Shown: positions 52,321-61,667 of the stretch, piece after piece
How the letters are laid out: each line of letters starts with the position of its first letter
How positions within the stretch are numbered: the stretch's first letter is position 1
Assembly (NCBI GenBank): GCA_016193395.1
Contig: JACPSH010000043.1
Coordinates: forward strand, 1 to 63,755
Direction of reading: 5' to 3'
Source: Gammaproteobacteria bacterium
GTDB lineage: Bacteria > Pseudomonadota > Gammaproteobacteria > Eutrophobiales > Eutrophobiaceae
DNA length: 63,755 nucleotides
Position numbers and translations under genes: made by a program
The notes under the pieces: model-generated
What the model saw: the letters and a program-made list of their open reading frames with translations, nothing else
Databases searched by the model: none
Told to the model about the DNA's origin: nothing

Positions 52321-53304
52321 CTAGCGCAGCTCGTACGCGAGCGCCACGAGCACGACGCCCGCGGTGTAGAGCGCGAGGCTCGCGGAGATCATCGCGACGG
52401 TCCCGCGGGTCGCGCCGCGGAACTCCTTCCACAGGAAGATGCCCCAAAGCGCGCCCACCATGGGCGCGCCGCTGCCGATGCCCCAACTGATGGCGACGCC
52501 GACCAGCCCCGCCGAGGCGAAGTTGGCGACCGTCCCGACGCACCAGACGGCGCCCGCAAGCATGCCCATCGCGTGCCGGAACGTCCCGCCCTGGAAATAA
52601 CCACTCATGCGCCCCGCGTCGCCGATGAAAGGCCTGGTCACGAGAAGGGGCATGCCGATGAAGGTCGCGATCGAGGCGCCCACCATGAAATACGTCGACA
52701 CGCTGTACGGGTCCAGGGCATGCGCGCCGCTGATGGCACGGGCGATGAACGGCGGGAAGATCCCCACGAGCAGGCCGGCGGCCAACGCCAGCCCGACCCC
52801 CAGCGACTTGCTCGCGCCCGGCGCGCCGGCGAGGGCGCGATAGGCCCGGGCGTTCGCAAAGCCTGCCAGCACGAGGATGATGGAACCCGCGGCCAGCCAG
52901 GCTGGATTGCCGATCGGCTGGGTCCACCAGCTGAAGCCGACTCCCAGCACGATGGCCAGCACGGACGCGATCGGAAAGGCGACCGCCAGTCCCGCAATCA
53001 TGATGCTGTTCAGCAGGAGAATGTTGCCGGCGTTCCAGATAAACCCGGCGGCGAATGCGAAGGCCGCCTCCGGCCCATGCGCATCCAGCAACCGGCCCAG
53101 AAATTCCGTGCCGACGACTCCTGTCGAACCTGCCGTCGCCGCGACCAGGAGGATCGCCGCCAGGAACCCCAGCGTGTAGTCGATGTAGAAATATTCGAGC
53201 CGCCATTCCGGCAGGGCCTTCAACAGGTTCGGCCACGATCCCCAGCAGAACATGGAGACCACGATGAGCAGCAATGCCGTTTGCGGATCCTGTGGCAGGA
53301 ACAT
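52321..53304 (-). CDS. DMT-superfamily sugar permease (GRP/RhaT/UPS-like)
   Basis: 327 residues from ATG 53304, about 10 membrane spans. Typical segments: TALLLIVVSMFCWGSWPNLL at the start, VAISWGIGSGAPMVGALWG, and YTAGVVLVALAYELR at the end. GRP and ureide-permease-like proteins take up monosaccharides or small carbonyl compounds. It is the last gene of the minus-strand operon that starts with the SDR at 58243, so it may import the monomer. Confidence 0.72.
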   Translation of the reverse strand: MFLPQDPQTALLLIVVSMFCWGSWPNLLKALPEWRLEYFYIDYTLGFLAAILLVAATAGSTGVVGTEFLGRLLDAHGPEAAFAFAAGFIWNAGNILLLNSIMIAGLAVAFPIASVLAIVLGVGFSWWTQPIGNPAWLAAGSIILVLAGFANARAYRALAGAPGASKSLGVGLALAAGLLVGIFPPFIARAISGAHALDPYSVSTYFMVGASIATFIGMPLLVTRPFIGDAGRMSGYFQGGTFRHAMGMLAGAVWCVGTVANFASAGLVGVAISWGIGSGAPMVGALWGIFLWKEFRGATRGTVAMISASLALYTAGVVLVALAYELR

Positions 53305-53326
53305 GTTCGATGACCCTCGCGGCGGA

Positions 53327-56071
53327 TTACAAAGAGACGCCCAGCAAGCCGCGGGTGAGCTGGAAGTCCGTGCACCCTGCCTTCCAGAGCCTGGGCTCAT
53401 AGTCGTGCGAGGCGGTGTCGCATACGAGTTTCAGCAGGTCCGCGCGGATCCGATCCGCCGCCTGCCGCTCGGGATCGATGACGCAATCGAGATCCGCCGC
53501 AGATCTGCGCGCCGTTTCCGCGTCCGAGGCGGCCTGGAGGACCGGGATCATCGGGTGGCCCTGAAGCGGCGGACCTTGCACATGCGCCAGGATCAGCTGC
53601 ACGCCCGTGCCGCCGAGCCCGGTCAGGATCTCCACGCCGTGGTCCGTCGGCGTTGCCATGACGTGCAGCCCGGCTTCGCGGCTGTCCTGCCCGTAGGCCA
53701 GGGTCGGCTGTGGCGAGTCGTTCAGGCCCAATTCCCCGAGGAATTCCGCCGACCGGAGCAGCGAGGCATTCTCCGCGACCACGACGCAGCCGCCCGCGCC
53801 GACGATGGCCCCGGCGATCTGCCCCAGCGCCGCGGCGACGGCCGCCGAAACAGGGCCGACCGAGATCAGGCCCAGTGAAAGCGCCTCCAGTCCGACCTCG
53901 CGTCGTTCGGCGGCCGGCCCGGATGGAAGTTTTGCGGTGAACCACTGCTCCACCTTGTGCACGACCTTGTCGATGCCGCCGTCGAGCTGGATGCTGGCAT
54001 AGCCGAAACGCGCCGGGTCGATGCCCCGCTGCTGCAACGCGTGGCGCATCAGGTCGTTGTGCGTGCGTTCGCAACCGTGCTCCAGCAGCAGCGCCGCCTC
54101 GACAAACGGGTGCAGCAGGTGACCGATGACGGTCCGCAGCTGGTGCTCCTCGTTTTCGCCGCTGGAGGCGCCGCAGCCTTCCGTGTGCGGCAAGGCGAAG
54201 AAGCGGGACACACCGCGTGTCCACGGCGGAATCGCAGCGTTGAGGCGTTCCGCGATCTGGCGGGCGATCTGGCCCGCGCACAGGCTGGTCGGCAGGATCA
54301 GGCCGACCCGGTCCGTCGCGAATTTGTTCCCGGCGGGCATTGCCCGGATACGCGCCTTGCCGCCTTGGCCCGCGCGAATGGGGATCGGCCGGCCGTCCGG
54401 ATCTCTGCGTTTGCGCAATTCCTCGACGCGCGATCCGTCCGTCTGCCGCCAGTCGCGCCAGATCGACACCTGCGAGTGGCCGGCTCGTTCGCCCACGCTG
54501 CGCGTCCCCGAGGCGACGTCGACGGTATAGCGGAAGGTCTCCACGCCCAGGTCTGCCATCGGCGTGCCGTCGAGATAGCGACCGGCGTTCACGTCCATGT
54601 CCCTGGACAGGAGGTTCCAGCGGCCGGTCGTGGTGATGAACTTGACGGTCGGCACGAACGGAAAGTTGGTGATCGAGCCGTTTCCGGTCGTGAAGAAGAT
54701 TAGGTTGCAGCCGGACGCCACCTGGCCGGCGATGCTCTCCAGGTCGTTGCCCGGGCTGTCCATGAAGTAGAAACCCGGTTCGGTCATGCGCTCGCTGTAA
54801 TCGATGACGTGGTCCAGGCGCACGTCGGGGTCCTTCTTCCGCGCCGCGCCGATCGACTTGATGGCGATGTTGTACAGGCCGCGGAACTTGTTTCCCCCGG
54901 TGGGATTGCCCTCGGCGCTCTGGCCGTGCCAGGCGACGCGCTCCTTGAAGATTTCGATCTTCTCGAGGAAACGCCGTGCCGTGGACAAGTCGCGCGTGTT
55001 CGCGAGGATGTACGGCTCCGCCCCGATGAGCTCGTCGGTCTCGGCAAGGCTGGCCGTGCCCCCGTGCCGTATCAATTCCCTGGCCACCCAGCCCGCGAGC
55101 GGGTTGCCCGACACGCCCGAGAAGGCGTCCGACCCCCCGCACTGCAACCCGACCTTGAGCCCCGTAAGCGGCTGGCTCGATCGCGGCATGGCGCTCACCG
55201 CCGGCAACCAGTCGCGCACGATCTGCTCGCACTCGCCCAGCGCCGACGCGTACTCGCGCTGAATCGAATAGAACCGGTGCAGCACGTGATCGAGCGGGTA
55301 GTCGTGCGCGCGCAGGTATTCTTCCAGCATGGCGTTCGTGATGGCCTCCGTGCCGTAGTCGATCGCCAGCACCGCGCCCACGTTGGGATGGACCATGAAA
55401 CCGGCCAGCGTCCGCAGCAGGAATTCGAGATTGTTCGGCCGCCCCTGTCCGCCCCCTTCCGTGTGGGCCACGGCGGTAATGCCGTCGAGGTTGCCGTGCC
55501 GGCCCGCTTCGGATTTGAAGCGGGATTCGAGGGCGCCGGCGAAGCTCCCCGTCAGCGAGGTGGTGCCGAGAATGACGATGACGTTGCGGGTGCCGATCCC
55601 GCGGCCGCCCGGCCGCGAATAGCCCTCGAAGGTGCCGCGATGCGCGTGCAACGGCACCTGCGTGCCCGGTTGGAACGACTTTTCGTCCAGCCGGTGCGTG
55701 GCGGTGTAATCGGCGAAGTTCGGGCGATCGGGCAGCGCGAAATCCAGGTTCCGCAGCCGCAGCGCCTCCAGGATCCCCGCGTTACAGACGTATTCGCCCG
55801 CCTCGATGACGCGCAGCGCCCGCCCGAACGGCAACCCCCACGATTGCAGAAAAGCGCCCTCCGCAATCGGCTCGACGGCAAACCGGTGACCTTCGAGCAT
55901 GGTGTGGGAGATGACAGGCGCGCGGTCCCGGAACAGAAACCGGGTCCCGGCGTCGAGAGGCTTCGTGGCAATCGCCACGTTGTCCCCGTCGACCGGGATC
56001 CTGCCGATGTCCCGAAGTTCCACCGTCCCCATGCCGTCGCTTTCCTGGATGCGCCCGCCGCGATCGGTCAT
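53327..56071 (-). CDS. Double-length UxaA/GarD-family dehydratase
   Basis: 914 residues from ATG 56071 (AGGAGGAGGGGA just before it). Residues 15-110 are a SAF domain (VAIATKPLDAG...RFAVEPIAEG). Residues 145-565 are a UxaA/altronate-dehydratase body (GYSRPGGRGIGTRNVIVIL, HPNVGAVLAIDYGTEAI, GLQCGGSDAFSGVSGNPLAG, ETDELIGAEPYIL, FYFMDSPGNDLESIAG, FFTTGNGSITNFPFVPTVKF, DMDVNAGRYLDG). Residues 590-775 repeat the first domain (RVGLILPTSLCAGQIARQIA, LPHTEGCGASSG, LLEHGCERTHNDL). Normal UxaA is about 500 residues. It would dehydrate an aldonate or hexarate with Fe/Mn. Confidence 0.8.
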   Translation of the reverse strand: MTDRGGRIQESDGMGTVELRDIGRIPVDGDNVAIATKPLDAGTRFLFRDRAPVISHTMLEGHRFAVEPIAEGAFLQSWGLPFGRALRVIEAGEYVCNAGILEALRLRNLDFALPDRPNFADYTATHRLDEKSFQPGTQVPLHAHRGTFEGYSRPGGRGIGTRNVIVILGTTSLTGSFAGALESRFKSEAGRHGNLDGITAVAHTEGGGQGRPNNLEFLLRTLAGFMVHPNVGAVLAIDYGTEAITNAMLEEYLRAHDYPLDHVLHRFYSIQREYASALGECEQIVRDWLPAVSAMPRSSQPLTGLKVGLQCGGSDAFSGVSGNPLAGWVARELIRHGGTASLAETDELIGAEPYILANTRDLSTARRFLEKIEIFKERVAWHGQSAEGNPTGGNKFRGLYNIAIKSIGAARKKDPDVRLDHVIDYSERMTEPGFYFMDSPGNDLESIAGQVASGCNLIFFTTGNGSITNFPFVPTVKFITTTGRWNLLSRDMDVNAGRYLDGTPMADLGVETFRYTVDVASGTRSVGERAGHSQVSIWRDWRQTDGSRVEELRKRRDPDGRPIPIRAGQGGKARIRAMPAGNKFATDRVGLILPTSLCAGQIARQIAERLNAAIPPWTRGVSRFFALPHTEGCGASSGENEEHQLRTVIGHLLHPFVEAALLLEHGCERTHNDLMRHALQQRGIDPARFGYASIQLDGGIDKVVHKVEQWFTAKLPSGPAAERREVGLEALSLGLISVGPVSAAVAAALGQIAGAIVGAGGCVVVAENASLLRSAEFLGELGLNDSPQPTLAYGQDSREAGLHVMATPTDHGVEILTGLGGTGVQLILAHVQGPPLQGHPMIPVLQAASDAETARRSAADLDCVIDPERQAADRIRADLLKLVCDTASHDYEPRLWKAGCTDFQLTRGLLGVSL

Positions 56072-56081
56072 TCCCCTCCTC

Positions 56082-57230
56082 CTACCACAGCTCCGCGCTG
56101 GCGATCCGCGCTCCCTCGGCCAGCGAGCCGAGCTTTGCCCAGGCGATCTCCGGCTCGACGAGCGCGACGCCCACGAAGGTGCCGAAGCCGCAATCGCTGC
56201 CCGCGATCACATTTTCGCGGCCGACGGCGTTTGCGAAGCGCACGATGCGCTGGGCGATGAGCGCCGGGTGTTCGATGCGGTTGGACATCGACTCGATCAC
56301 GCCCGGGATCAGCACCTTGCCCTCCGGCAGGCGGACTTTCTCGAATACCGTCCACTCGTGCTCGTGGCGCGAATTCGCCGCCTCGAACGACAGGCCGTGC
56401 GCGCGGATGGTCAGAATCAAGTCGATGATTTGCTCGAGCGGCACGTCGCGGTGATGCGGCCCGGGATAATTCCCCCAACACAGGTGTACCCGCGCGCGCT
56501 CGGGCGGAATGTCGGCGATGGTGGCGTTGAGCACTTCGATGTGCAACCTCACGTAGTCGCGGAACTCCTCCACCGGCCGGTCGGCGAACTCGCGGTGGCG
56601 CGTCATGGCCAGATCGGGACAGTCGAGCTGCAACAGGAAACCCGCCTTGATGATAGCCTCGTACTCCGGCTTCATCGCCTTCGCGACCGCCCACAGAAAT
56701 TCCTCTTCCGACTTGTAATACGTGTTGCCGAGAAACATCGACACGACTCCGGGTGAGGCGGCCGTCATGAAGGTATCCTCTACATTGACCGCGGCCAATG
56801 CCAGCCTGAAGTTGCCGATGTCGGCTTCGGCATCGGCCAGCCCTCTCGACGCAACGGGTCCGTTGCAGGCCGGCCGGTTCATGTTCAGGCGCTGCACGCC
56901 GGGGTCATTGAAATAATGGCTGGCGACTTTCGGATATTCGAGTATGTCGCTCAGCTTCGGGCGATCCGATTTGCCGGCGAAGCCGGTCAGGCGCTCGGTC
57001 ACGTAGGTCGCGTAACTCGGTTTGCTCATCTCGCCGTCGCTCACGACGTCGATGCCGATCGCAGCCTGGTGCGAGACCACTTCGCGTACCGACTCCTGGA
57101 TCCGTTGGGAGAGCATCCGGGCGTCGATCGGCCGCCCTTCTTCCTTCGCAAACATGAGTTCGACGAGACTGTCCGGCCGCGGCAGGCTGCCGGTGTGGGT
57201 CGTCAGGATGCGCTCGGTGCTGCGTTTCAT
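56082..57230 (-). CDS. Cobalamin-independent methionine-synthase-II-like protein
   Basis: 382 residues. The C-terminal MetE-type fold is seen: LTTHTGSLPRPDSLVELMFA, IGIDVVSDGEMSKPSYATYV, LLQLDCPDLAM, VHLCWGNYPGPHHRDVPL (His and Cys Zn ligands), FEAANSRHEHEW, VLIPGVIESMSNRIEHPALI and GSDCGFGTF (second Cys). The family includes MetE-like II proteins and CoM-transferases, which move alkyl groups between thiols. It lies 10 bp upstream of the UxaA-like gene; no methionine gene is near, so a sulfur-linked intermediate in catabolism is a possibility. Confidence 0.82.
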   Translation of the reverse strand: MKRSTERILTTHTGSLPRPDSLVELMFAKEEGRPIDARMLSQRIQESVREVVSHQAAIGIDVVSDGEMSKPSYATYVTERLTGFAGKSDRPKLSDILEYPKVASHYFNDPGVQRLNMNRPACNGPVASRGLADAEADIGNFRLALAAVNVEDTFMTAASPGVVSMFLGNTYYKSEEEFLWAVAKAMKPEYEAIIKAGFLLQLDCPDLAMTRHREFADRPVEEFRDYVRLHIEVLNATIADIPPERARVHLCWGNYPGPHHRDVPLEQIIDLILTIRAHGLSFEAANSRHEHEWTVFEKVRLPEGKVLIPGVIESMSNRIEHPALIAQRIVRFANAVGRENVIAGSDCGFGTFVGVALVEPEIAWAKLGSLAEGARIASAELW

Positions 57231-57302
57231 GAAACTGTCTCCATGCGAGTTCCCGACTCCGAATTGTCAATGAACGCAACAGCAAAGGCGGACGGGTCCT
57301 GT

Positions 57303-57383
57303 CATCGGGGACTGCCGTCCGTGCTCGCTCCACCCATCCCCCAGCGGGGCCCTTCCGCTGCGCGCGAACGGCAGTCCCCGATG
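57303..57383. repeat. 16-bp inverted repeat and 60-bp direct repeats in non-coding DNA
   Basis: CATCGGGGACTGCCGT (57303-57318) has an exact inverted copy at 57368-57383. TTCCGCTGCGCGCG and GATGCCACCCGTCC each recur after 60 bp (57354 and 57414; 57380 and 57440). This looks like a dispersed structured repeat in the gap between the MetE-like and SDR genes, not a terminator. Confidence 0.6.
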
Positions 57384-57487
57384 CCACCCGTCCGCTCGCG
57401 TCTCCGGGAACTTTTCCGCTGCGCGCGGACAACCCTACGAGATGCCACCCGTCCACTCATCGGCGATCCGTTCATGAATAATCCGGC

Positions 57488-58243
57488 TTAATACGTGGCC
57501 CGTCCGCCGCTGCAATCGAGGCATTGCGCCGTGATGAAGCTCGCCGCGTCCGAGGCCAGGAAATGGACCGCCGCCGCCACTTCATCCGGCGTTCCGAACC
57601 TGCCCATGGGCACCTTGCTCAACATCACCTGGGTCGCGTCCGGCGGGAGTTGGTCCAGCAGCGGCGTCTCGACGACTCCCGGCGCCACGCAGTTCACGCG
57701 GATACCGTCGCCAACCACTTCCTTGCCCAGGGCCTTGGTGAAGGCGATGATTCCCCCCTTGGCCACCGAGTAGGGGATCAGTCGCGGGGTGCCCTCCTTT
57801 CCCGCGATCGACGCCACGCTGACGATGCAGCCGCTGCGCCGGGCGCGCATGTGCGGAATGACGGCGCGGCTCACCAGGAACACGCTCGTGAGATCGACGT
57901 CGATGACGCGCCGCCAATCCTTTTCCTCCAGTTCCCACAATGGCGCGACGCGGCCCATGAGCCCGGCGTTGTTGACGAGGATGTCGATCTGTCCGAAGTT
58001 CTTCAGGACATCCCGGACCAGCGCCTCGACATCCACGGACTGGCTGACGTCGCCGCTGAACGCGATCGCCCGATGGCCGGCCTTCGCAAGTTGAGCGGCC
58101 GCCTCCCTGGCGGCATCCCGATTGACGTCTGCCAGGGCGATGCGGGCGCCGGCGGCGGCGAAGCGCCGGGCGATGGCCACACCGATTCCACCGGCACCGC
58201 CTGTGATCAATGCCACGCGGTCATGCAGTCCGAAGCCACTCAT
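57488..58243 (-). CDS. Short-chain dehydrogenase/reductase (2-keto-3-deoxy-aldonate type)
   Basis: 251 residues. Cofactor site TGGAGGIGVA, Asp at DVNRD (NAD preference), NNAGLMG, catalytic Ser in VASIAGKEG, YSVAK (Tyr/Lys) and CVAPGVVETPLLDQL. Such SDRs in acid-sugar clusters oxidise or reduce keto-deoxy acids. It leads the minus-strand operon 58243-52321, behind two operators. Confidence 0.9.
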   Translation of the reverse strand: MSGFGLHDRVALITGGAGGIGVAIARRFAAAGARIALADVNRDAAREAAAQLAKAGHRAIAFSGDVSQSVDVEALVRDVLKNFGQIDILVNNAGLMGRVAPLWELEEKDWRRVIDVDLTSVFLVSRAVIPHMRARRSGCIVSVASIAGKEGTPRLIPYSVAKGGIIAFTKALGKEVVGDGIRVNCVAPGVVETPLLDQLPPDATQVMLSKVPMGRFGTPDEVAAAVHFLASDAASFITAQCLDCSGGRATY

Positions 58244-58323
58244 ATACTATGTTGTCATTGCCGGCTTCCCGGGCTTCCGTTGCTGTACCGCATCACCCAT
58301 AGTCGATGTTCTCAAATAGCAAA

Positions 58324-58335
58324 GTAACATATTAG
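58324..58335. promoter_or_regulatory. Degenerate operator GTAACATATTAG (copy 5)
   Basis: It matches 10 of 12 positions of CTAACATGTTAG and lies 81 bp before the SDR start (58243), paired with copy 6 as in the other two regions. Confidence 0.5.
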
Positions 58336-58386
58336 ATTAGCTTAATACCTCGTCAAAAATTGAGATTAAGCCAATTTAAGCCTATG

Positions 58387-58398
58387 CTAACATGTCAG
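58387..58398. promoter_or_regulatory. Operator CTAACATGTCAG (copy 6)
   Basis: Identical to copy 3. It contains the ATG at 58392, so that codon is unlikely to be the true start of the aldehyde dehydrogenase. Confidence 0.7.
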
Positions 58399-58445
58399 TT
58401 GCCATGACGGAAATTGTGGCCCCTTCCATCCCGCGAGACGCACCG

Positions 58446-59894
58446 ATGATCGATTTTGACACCCACTACACCATGACCAGCGGCGGAATGGCCGTCGCCG
58501 GCCGGCGCAAACTCGCGGCCTGGAATCCCGCTACCCGTCAGATCATCGCCAGGGTGACTGACGCCACGCGGCGTCAGCTCGACGAGGCGGTCGACTCCGC
58601 TCGGATCGCATTCGGCTCCTGGAGTCGCGCTCCGATCGAACGACGCCAGGATCTCGTGCGCCGCATCGGCGAGGCCATCGAACGGCATGCGGAACCGTTC
58701 ATGTCGCTGCTCACACGCGAGCAGGGTAAACCCAGGGCCGGATCGGAATGGGAAATTCTCGGGTCGGTCGCCTGGCTGAAGTCGATGGCGACGATGGAGG
58801 TTCCCCTCGAAATCCTGGAAGACACGCCCGGACGCAGGGTCATCACGCGTCATACTCCGCTCGGCGTCGTGGGCGCCATCGTGCCGTGGAATTTTCCCGT
58901 GCTGCTGGCCGTGTGGAAGATCGCGCCCGCGCTCCTCACCGGCAATACCATCGTGGTCAAGCCATCGCCATTCACGCCGCTTTGCACGCTGAAGCTGGGG
59001 GAACTGTGCCGCGACATTCTGCCGCCAGGCGTGCTCAATGTAGTGACCGGCGGCGACCGTCTCGGCAAATGGATGACGGCTCACCCCGGCATCGACAAGA
59101 TCGCCTTCACGGGACATACCGATACCGGCCGGCACGTCATGCGTTCGGCCGCGGACACGCTCAAGCGCGTCACGCTCGAACTCGGCGGCAACGATCCGGC
59201 AATCGTGCTGCCCGATGTGGATATCGAAGACCTGGCGCCGAAGCTGTTCTGGGCGGCGTTCCAGAATAACGCGCAGTTCTGCAACGCGACCAAGCGGCTT
59301 TACATACATGAATCCATTTATGAGCGGTTGCGCGACGCCCTCGTGGCCTACGCGCGGACCGTGAAGGTCGGCGACGGCGCGGAGGCGGATACCTCCATCG
59401 GCCCGATTCAGAACGAGGCGCAGTACCGAAAGGTGCTCGAATTCATCGAGGACTGCCGGACCCACGGTTACCGTTTCGCCCTGGGAGGACAAGTCGACCG
59501 CGCCGCCGCCGGCTGGTTCATCCCGATCACGTTGGTCGACGATCCGCCGGACAACTCCCGCGTGGTTCGAGAGGAACCGTTCGGTCCGATCCTTCCCCTG
59601 CTCCGCTGGTCGAAAGAGAGCGAAGTCATCGCCAGGGCCAATGACACCGAGTACGGATTGGGCGCTTCCGTCTGGGGCCGCGACCTCGAGGCGGTGGAGC
59701 GCATCGGCGGTCAACTCGAGGCCGGGACCGTGTGGCTGAACGAGGTCCACCAGTATTCGCCCTTCCAGGCCTTCGGCGGTCACAAACAGTCCGGGATCGG
59801 ATGCGAGAACTCGCTCCATGGACTGCTCGAATACACGAATCACCAGACCATCACCCTGAACAAGGGGGCGATCCGCGAGCAGGAGGCGGCCTGA
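58446..59894 (+). CDS. Aldehyde dehydrogenase
   Basis: 482 residues from ATG 58446 ([19 protein letters not shown]); earlier ATGs at 58392 and 58404 overlap the operator or its edge. ALDH residues are intact: [18 protein letters not shown] (Asn), [34 protein letters not shown] (general-base Glu), [16 protein letters not shown] (nucleophile Cys), [13 protein letters not shown] and [20 protein letters not shown]. It could oxidise 2-oxoglutarate semialdehyde or glycolaldehyde from the pathway. Confidence 0.92.
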   Translation: MIDFDTHYTMTSGGMAVAGRRKLAAWNPATRQIIARVTDATRRQLDEAVDSARIAFGSWSRAPIERRQDLVRRIGEAIERHAEPFMSLLTREQGKPRAGSEWEILGSVAWLKSMATMEVPLEILEDTPGRRVITRHTPLGVVGAIVPWNFPVLLAVWKIAPALLTGNTIVVKPSPFTPLCTLKLGELCRDILPPGVLNVVTGGDRLGKWMTAHPGIDKIAFTGHTDTGRHVMRSAADTLKRVTLELGGNDPAIVLPDVDIEDLAPKLFWAAFQNNAQFCNATKRLYIHESIYERLRDALVAYARTVKVGDGAEADTSIGPIQNEAQYRKVLEFIEDCRTHGYRFALGGQVDRAAAGWFIPITLVDDPPDNSRVVREEPFGPILPLLRWSKESEVIARANDTEYGLGASVWGRDLEAVERIGGQLEAGTVWLNEVHQYSPFQAFGGHKQSGIGCENSLHGLLEYTNHQTITLNKGAIREQEAA

Positions 59895-59929
59895 ACCCCG
59901 GTATTCGAAAGGCCACGAGGAACCAGCCG

Positions 59930-60436
59930 GTGTACGAGTCCAAATTCCCTCCCGAACACAGCGCCATTCCGCTGTGGGGCTGTGAAGATATTTACTGGGA
60001 GGATTTCGAGATAGGCCGGCAGATCCGGAGCATCAGGCGGACGATCTCGGAGGGCGAGAGCATGGCTTTCAATACGCTCGTCGTCGATCTCCATCCTTAC
60101 GTCGCCGATGAAGTCTTCGCGGTCGAGGAGGGGTTGTTCGGACGGCGGCTCGTTGCGGGCGCCTTTGTCTTCAGCGCCGGCATCGGGCTGGTCGGGACAA
60201 ACTGGTTGCAGGCCTTCTCCTACGGCTATGACCGTCTTCGTTTCATCAAGCCGGTTTTCATCGGCGATTCGATTTATACGATTCGAACCAACCTCGCGAA
60301 GGAACCCAAGTATGAAGATCGCGGCCTGACCAGGGCAAAGTACGAGGTCTTCAAGGGCGAAGGGGAACTCGTGCTGTACTGCGAGCATATCCAGACGGTC
60401 CTTTATCGCGATCCGAAGACCGCCCGCGGAAAGTGA
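59930..60436 (+). CDS. MaoC-like hotdog hydratase
   Basis: 168 residues from GTG 59930, 36 bp past the ALDH stop, with CGAGGA 7-9 nt upstream. The layout [54 protein letters not shown] and [20 protein letters not shown] is MaoC-type; the hydratase Asp/His pair is not clearly kept ([16 protein letters not shown]). Such proteins hydrate enoyl-CoA compounds. The CoA-transferase two genes downstream supports a CoA branch. Confidence 0.78.
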   Translation: MYESKFPPEHSAIPLWGCEDIYWEDFEIGRQIRSIRRTISEGESMAFNTLVVDLHPYVADEVFAVEEGLFGRRLVAGAFVFSAGIGLVGTNWLQAFSYGYDRLRFIKPVFIGDSIYTIRTNLAKEPKYEDRGLTRAKYEVFKGEGELVLYCEHIQTVLYRDPKTARGK

Positions 60437-60452
60437 GCTCGATTGCGCGTTC

Positions 60453-61640
60453 ATGAGCGACGGGAGCAAATTACGCGGCATGGCCTGGGATCATCCGCGC
60501 GCGCGTGGTCCCCTCGAGGCGATCTCGGCGGACTGGTCGAAGCGGCGCGGCATCCCGGTGGAATGGGATGCCAGACCGTTGAAGGACTTTGAGGATCAGC
60601 CGCTCGCGGAGCTGGCCACCGCCTATGACCTCGTGTTGTTGGACTACCCCTTCGCCGGCACCGCCGCGACCTCGGGTCTCATCGTGCCCGTGAACGAGTG
60701 GGTTGACGAACCCTATCTGGCGGATCAGGCCGCGCACAGTGTCGGCCCGAGTTATGCGTCGTACACCTGGGGCGGAAAACAGTGGGCGCTCGCGATCGAC
60801 GCGGCGTGCCAGGTGAGCGCGGACCGCGAAGACCTCTGGCATGGCGCGGCCCTCGGCAAGCTGCCGGAAACCTGGGCGGAGGTGGCCGAACTCGCGATGG
60901 AACGCAGCAATGCTCCGAGCAAGGTCGGGATGCCCCTGAATCCAAACCATGCTTACTGTGCTTTTCTCTCCGTCGGCGTGAGCTTGGCGGGCAGGCAGTT
61001 CTGGCCTGCCGGCGGCTCCGTCGACCCGCTCGCCGGGGTCGAGGCGCTCGATTTCCTGCGGCAGATCTCGCGCGACCTGCACCCTGCGTCGCGCACGGAC
61101 GATCCGATCGCAATGTCGGATCGCATGTCCGTCACCAACGAGATTGTCTACGTGCCGCTCATGTTCGGATACTCGAATTACGCGCGACCGGGTTTTCGGG
61201 CCCAAGGCTTGCGCTTTGGCAACGCGCCACGCGGCGTGGGCGGCGAAATCGGGTCCGTTCTGGGTGGTGTAGGCCTCGCCTTGTCCTCGTACTCGGCAAT
61301 CCGTGACGCCGCGGCCGAACTGGCAAGGCAGATTGCCTCCCCCGAAGCACAGTCGGGAATATACGCGGAATCCGGTGGGCAGCCGGGGCACGCGGCAGCC
61401 TGGGAATCGCCGCGCGTTAACCGCCAGGCAGGTGATTTTTTCATCTCGACGCGCCAGACCATCGATTGTGCGTTCGTTCGGTCCCGCGTCCCGGGCCACC
61501 GCCGCTTTCAGCAGCGCGCCGGCGAACTGATTCACCGCTTCCTCTGGTCCGGGGAAACCGCGCCCCGTAAATGCCTGGCGGGCTTTGGGTACCTGGTCGA
61601 GACCCTGCTCCCGGACTTGGCGTGCGATGACAGGCACTGA
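60453..61640 (+). CDS. Solute-binding-protein-like protein without signal peptide
   Basis: 395 residues related to family 1 extracellular sugar-binding proteins (YDLVLLDYPFAGTAATSGLI, ASYTWGGKQWALAIDAACQV, LPETWAEVAELAMER, and a C-terminal lobe with LSSYSAIRDAAAELARQIAS). It starts MSDGSKLRGMAWDHPRARGP, which is not a signal sequence or lipobox, and no ABC permease or ATPase is nearby. It is probably cytosolic. A longer N-terminus cannot be excluded, but the MaoC stop is only 17 bp upstream. Confidence 0.75.
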   Translation: MSDGSKLRGMAWDHPRARGPLEAISADWSKRRGIPVEWDARPLKDFEDQPLAELATAYDLVLLDYPFAGTAATSGLIVPVNEWVDEPYLADQAAHSVGPSYASYTWGGKQWALAIDAACQVSADREDLWHGAALGKLPETWAEVAELAMERSNAPSKVGMPLNPNHAYCAFLSVGVSLAGRQFWPAGGSVDPLAGVEALDFLRQISRDLHPASRTDDPIAMSDRMSVTNEIVYVPLMFGYSNYARPGFRAQGLRFGNAPRGVGGEIGSVLGGVGLALSSYSAIRDAAAELARQIASPEAQSGIYAESGGQPGHAAAWESPRVNRQAGDFFISTRQTIDCAFVRSRVPGHRRFQQRAGELIHRFLWSGETAPRKCLAGFGYLVETLLPDLACDDRH

Positions 61641-61667
61641 CTCGCGGCGTCGATTTATGGAGCGTGG

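Noticed and set aside
51556-53313. 585-residue plus-strand open frame overlapping GH172
   Set aside because: Out of frame with the signal peptide and GH172 motifs and antisense to the DMT permease.
54809-56260. 483-residue plus-strand open frame antisense to the UxaA-like gene
   Set aside because: The minus-strand protein has clear family motifs over its whole length, the plus-strand one has none.
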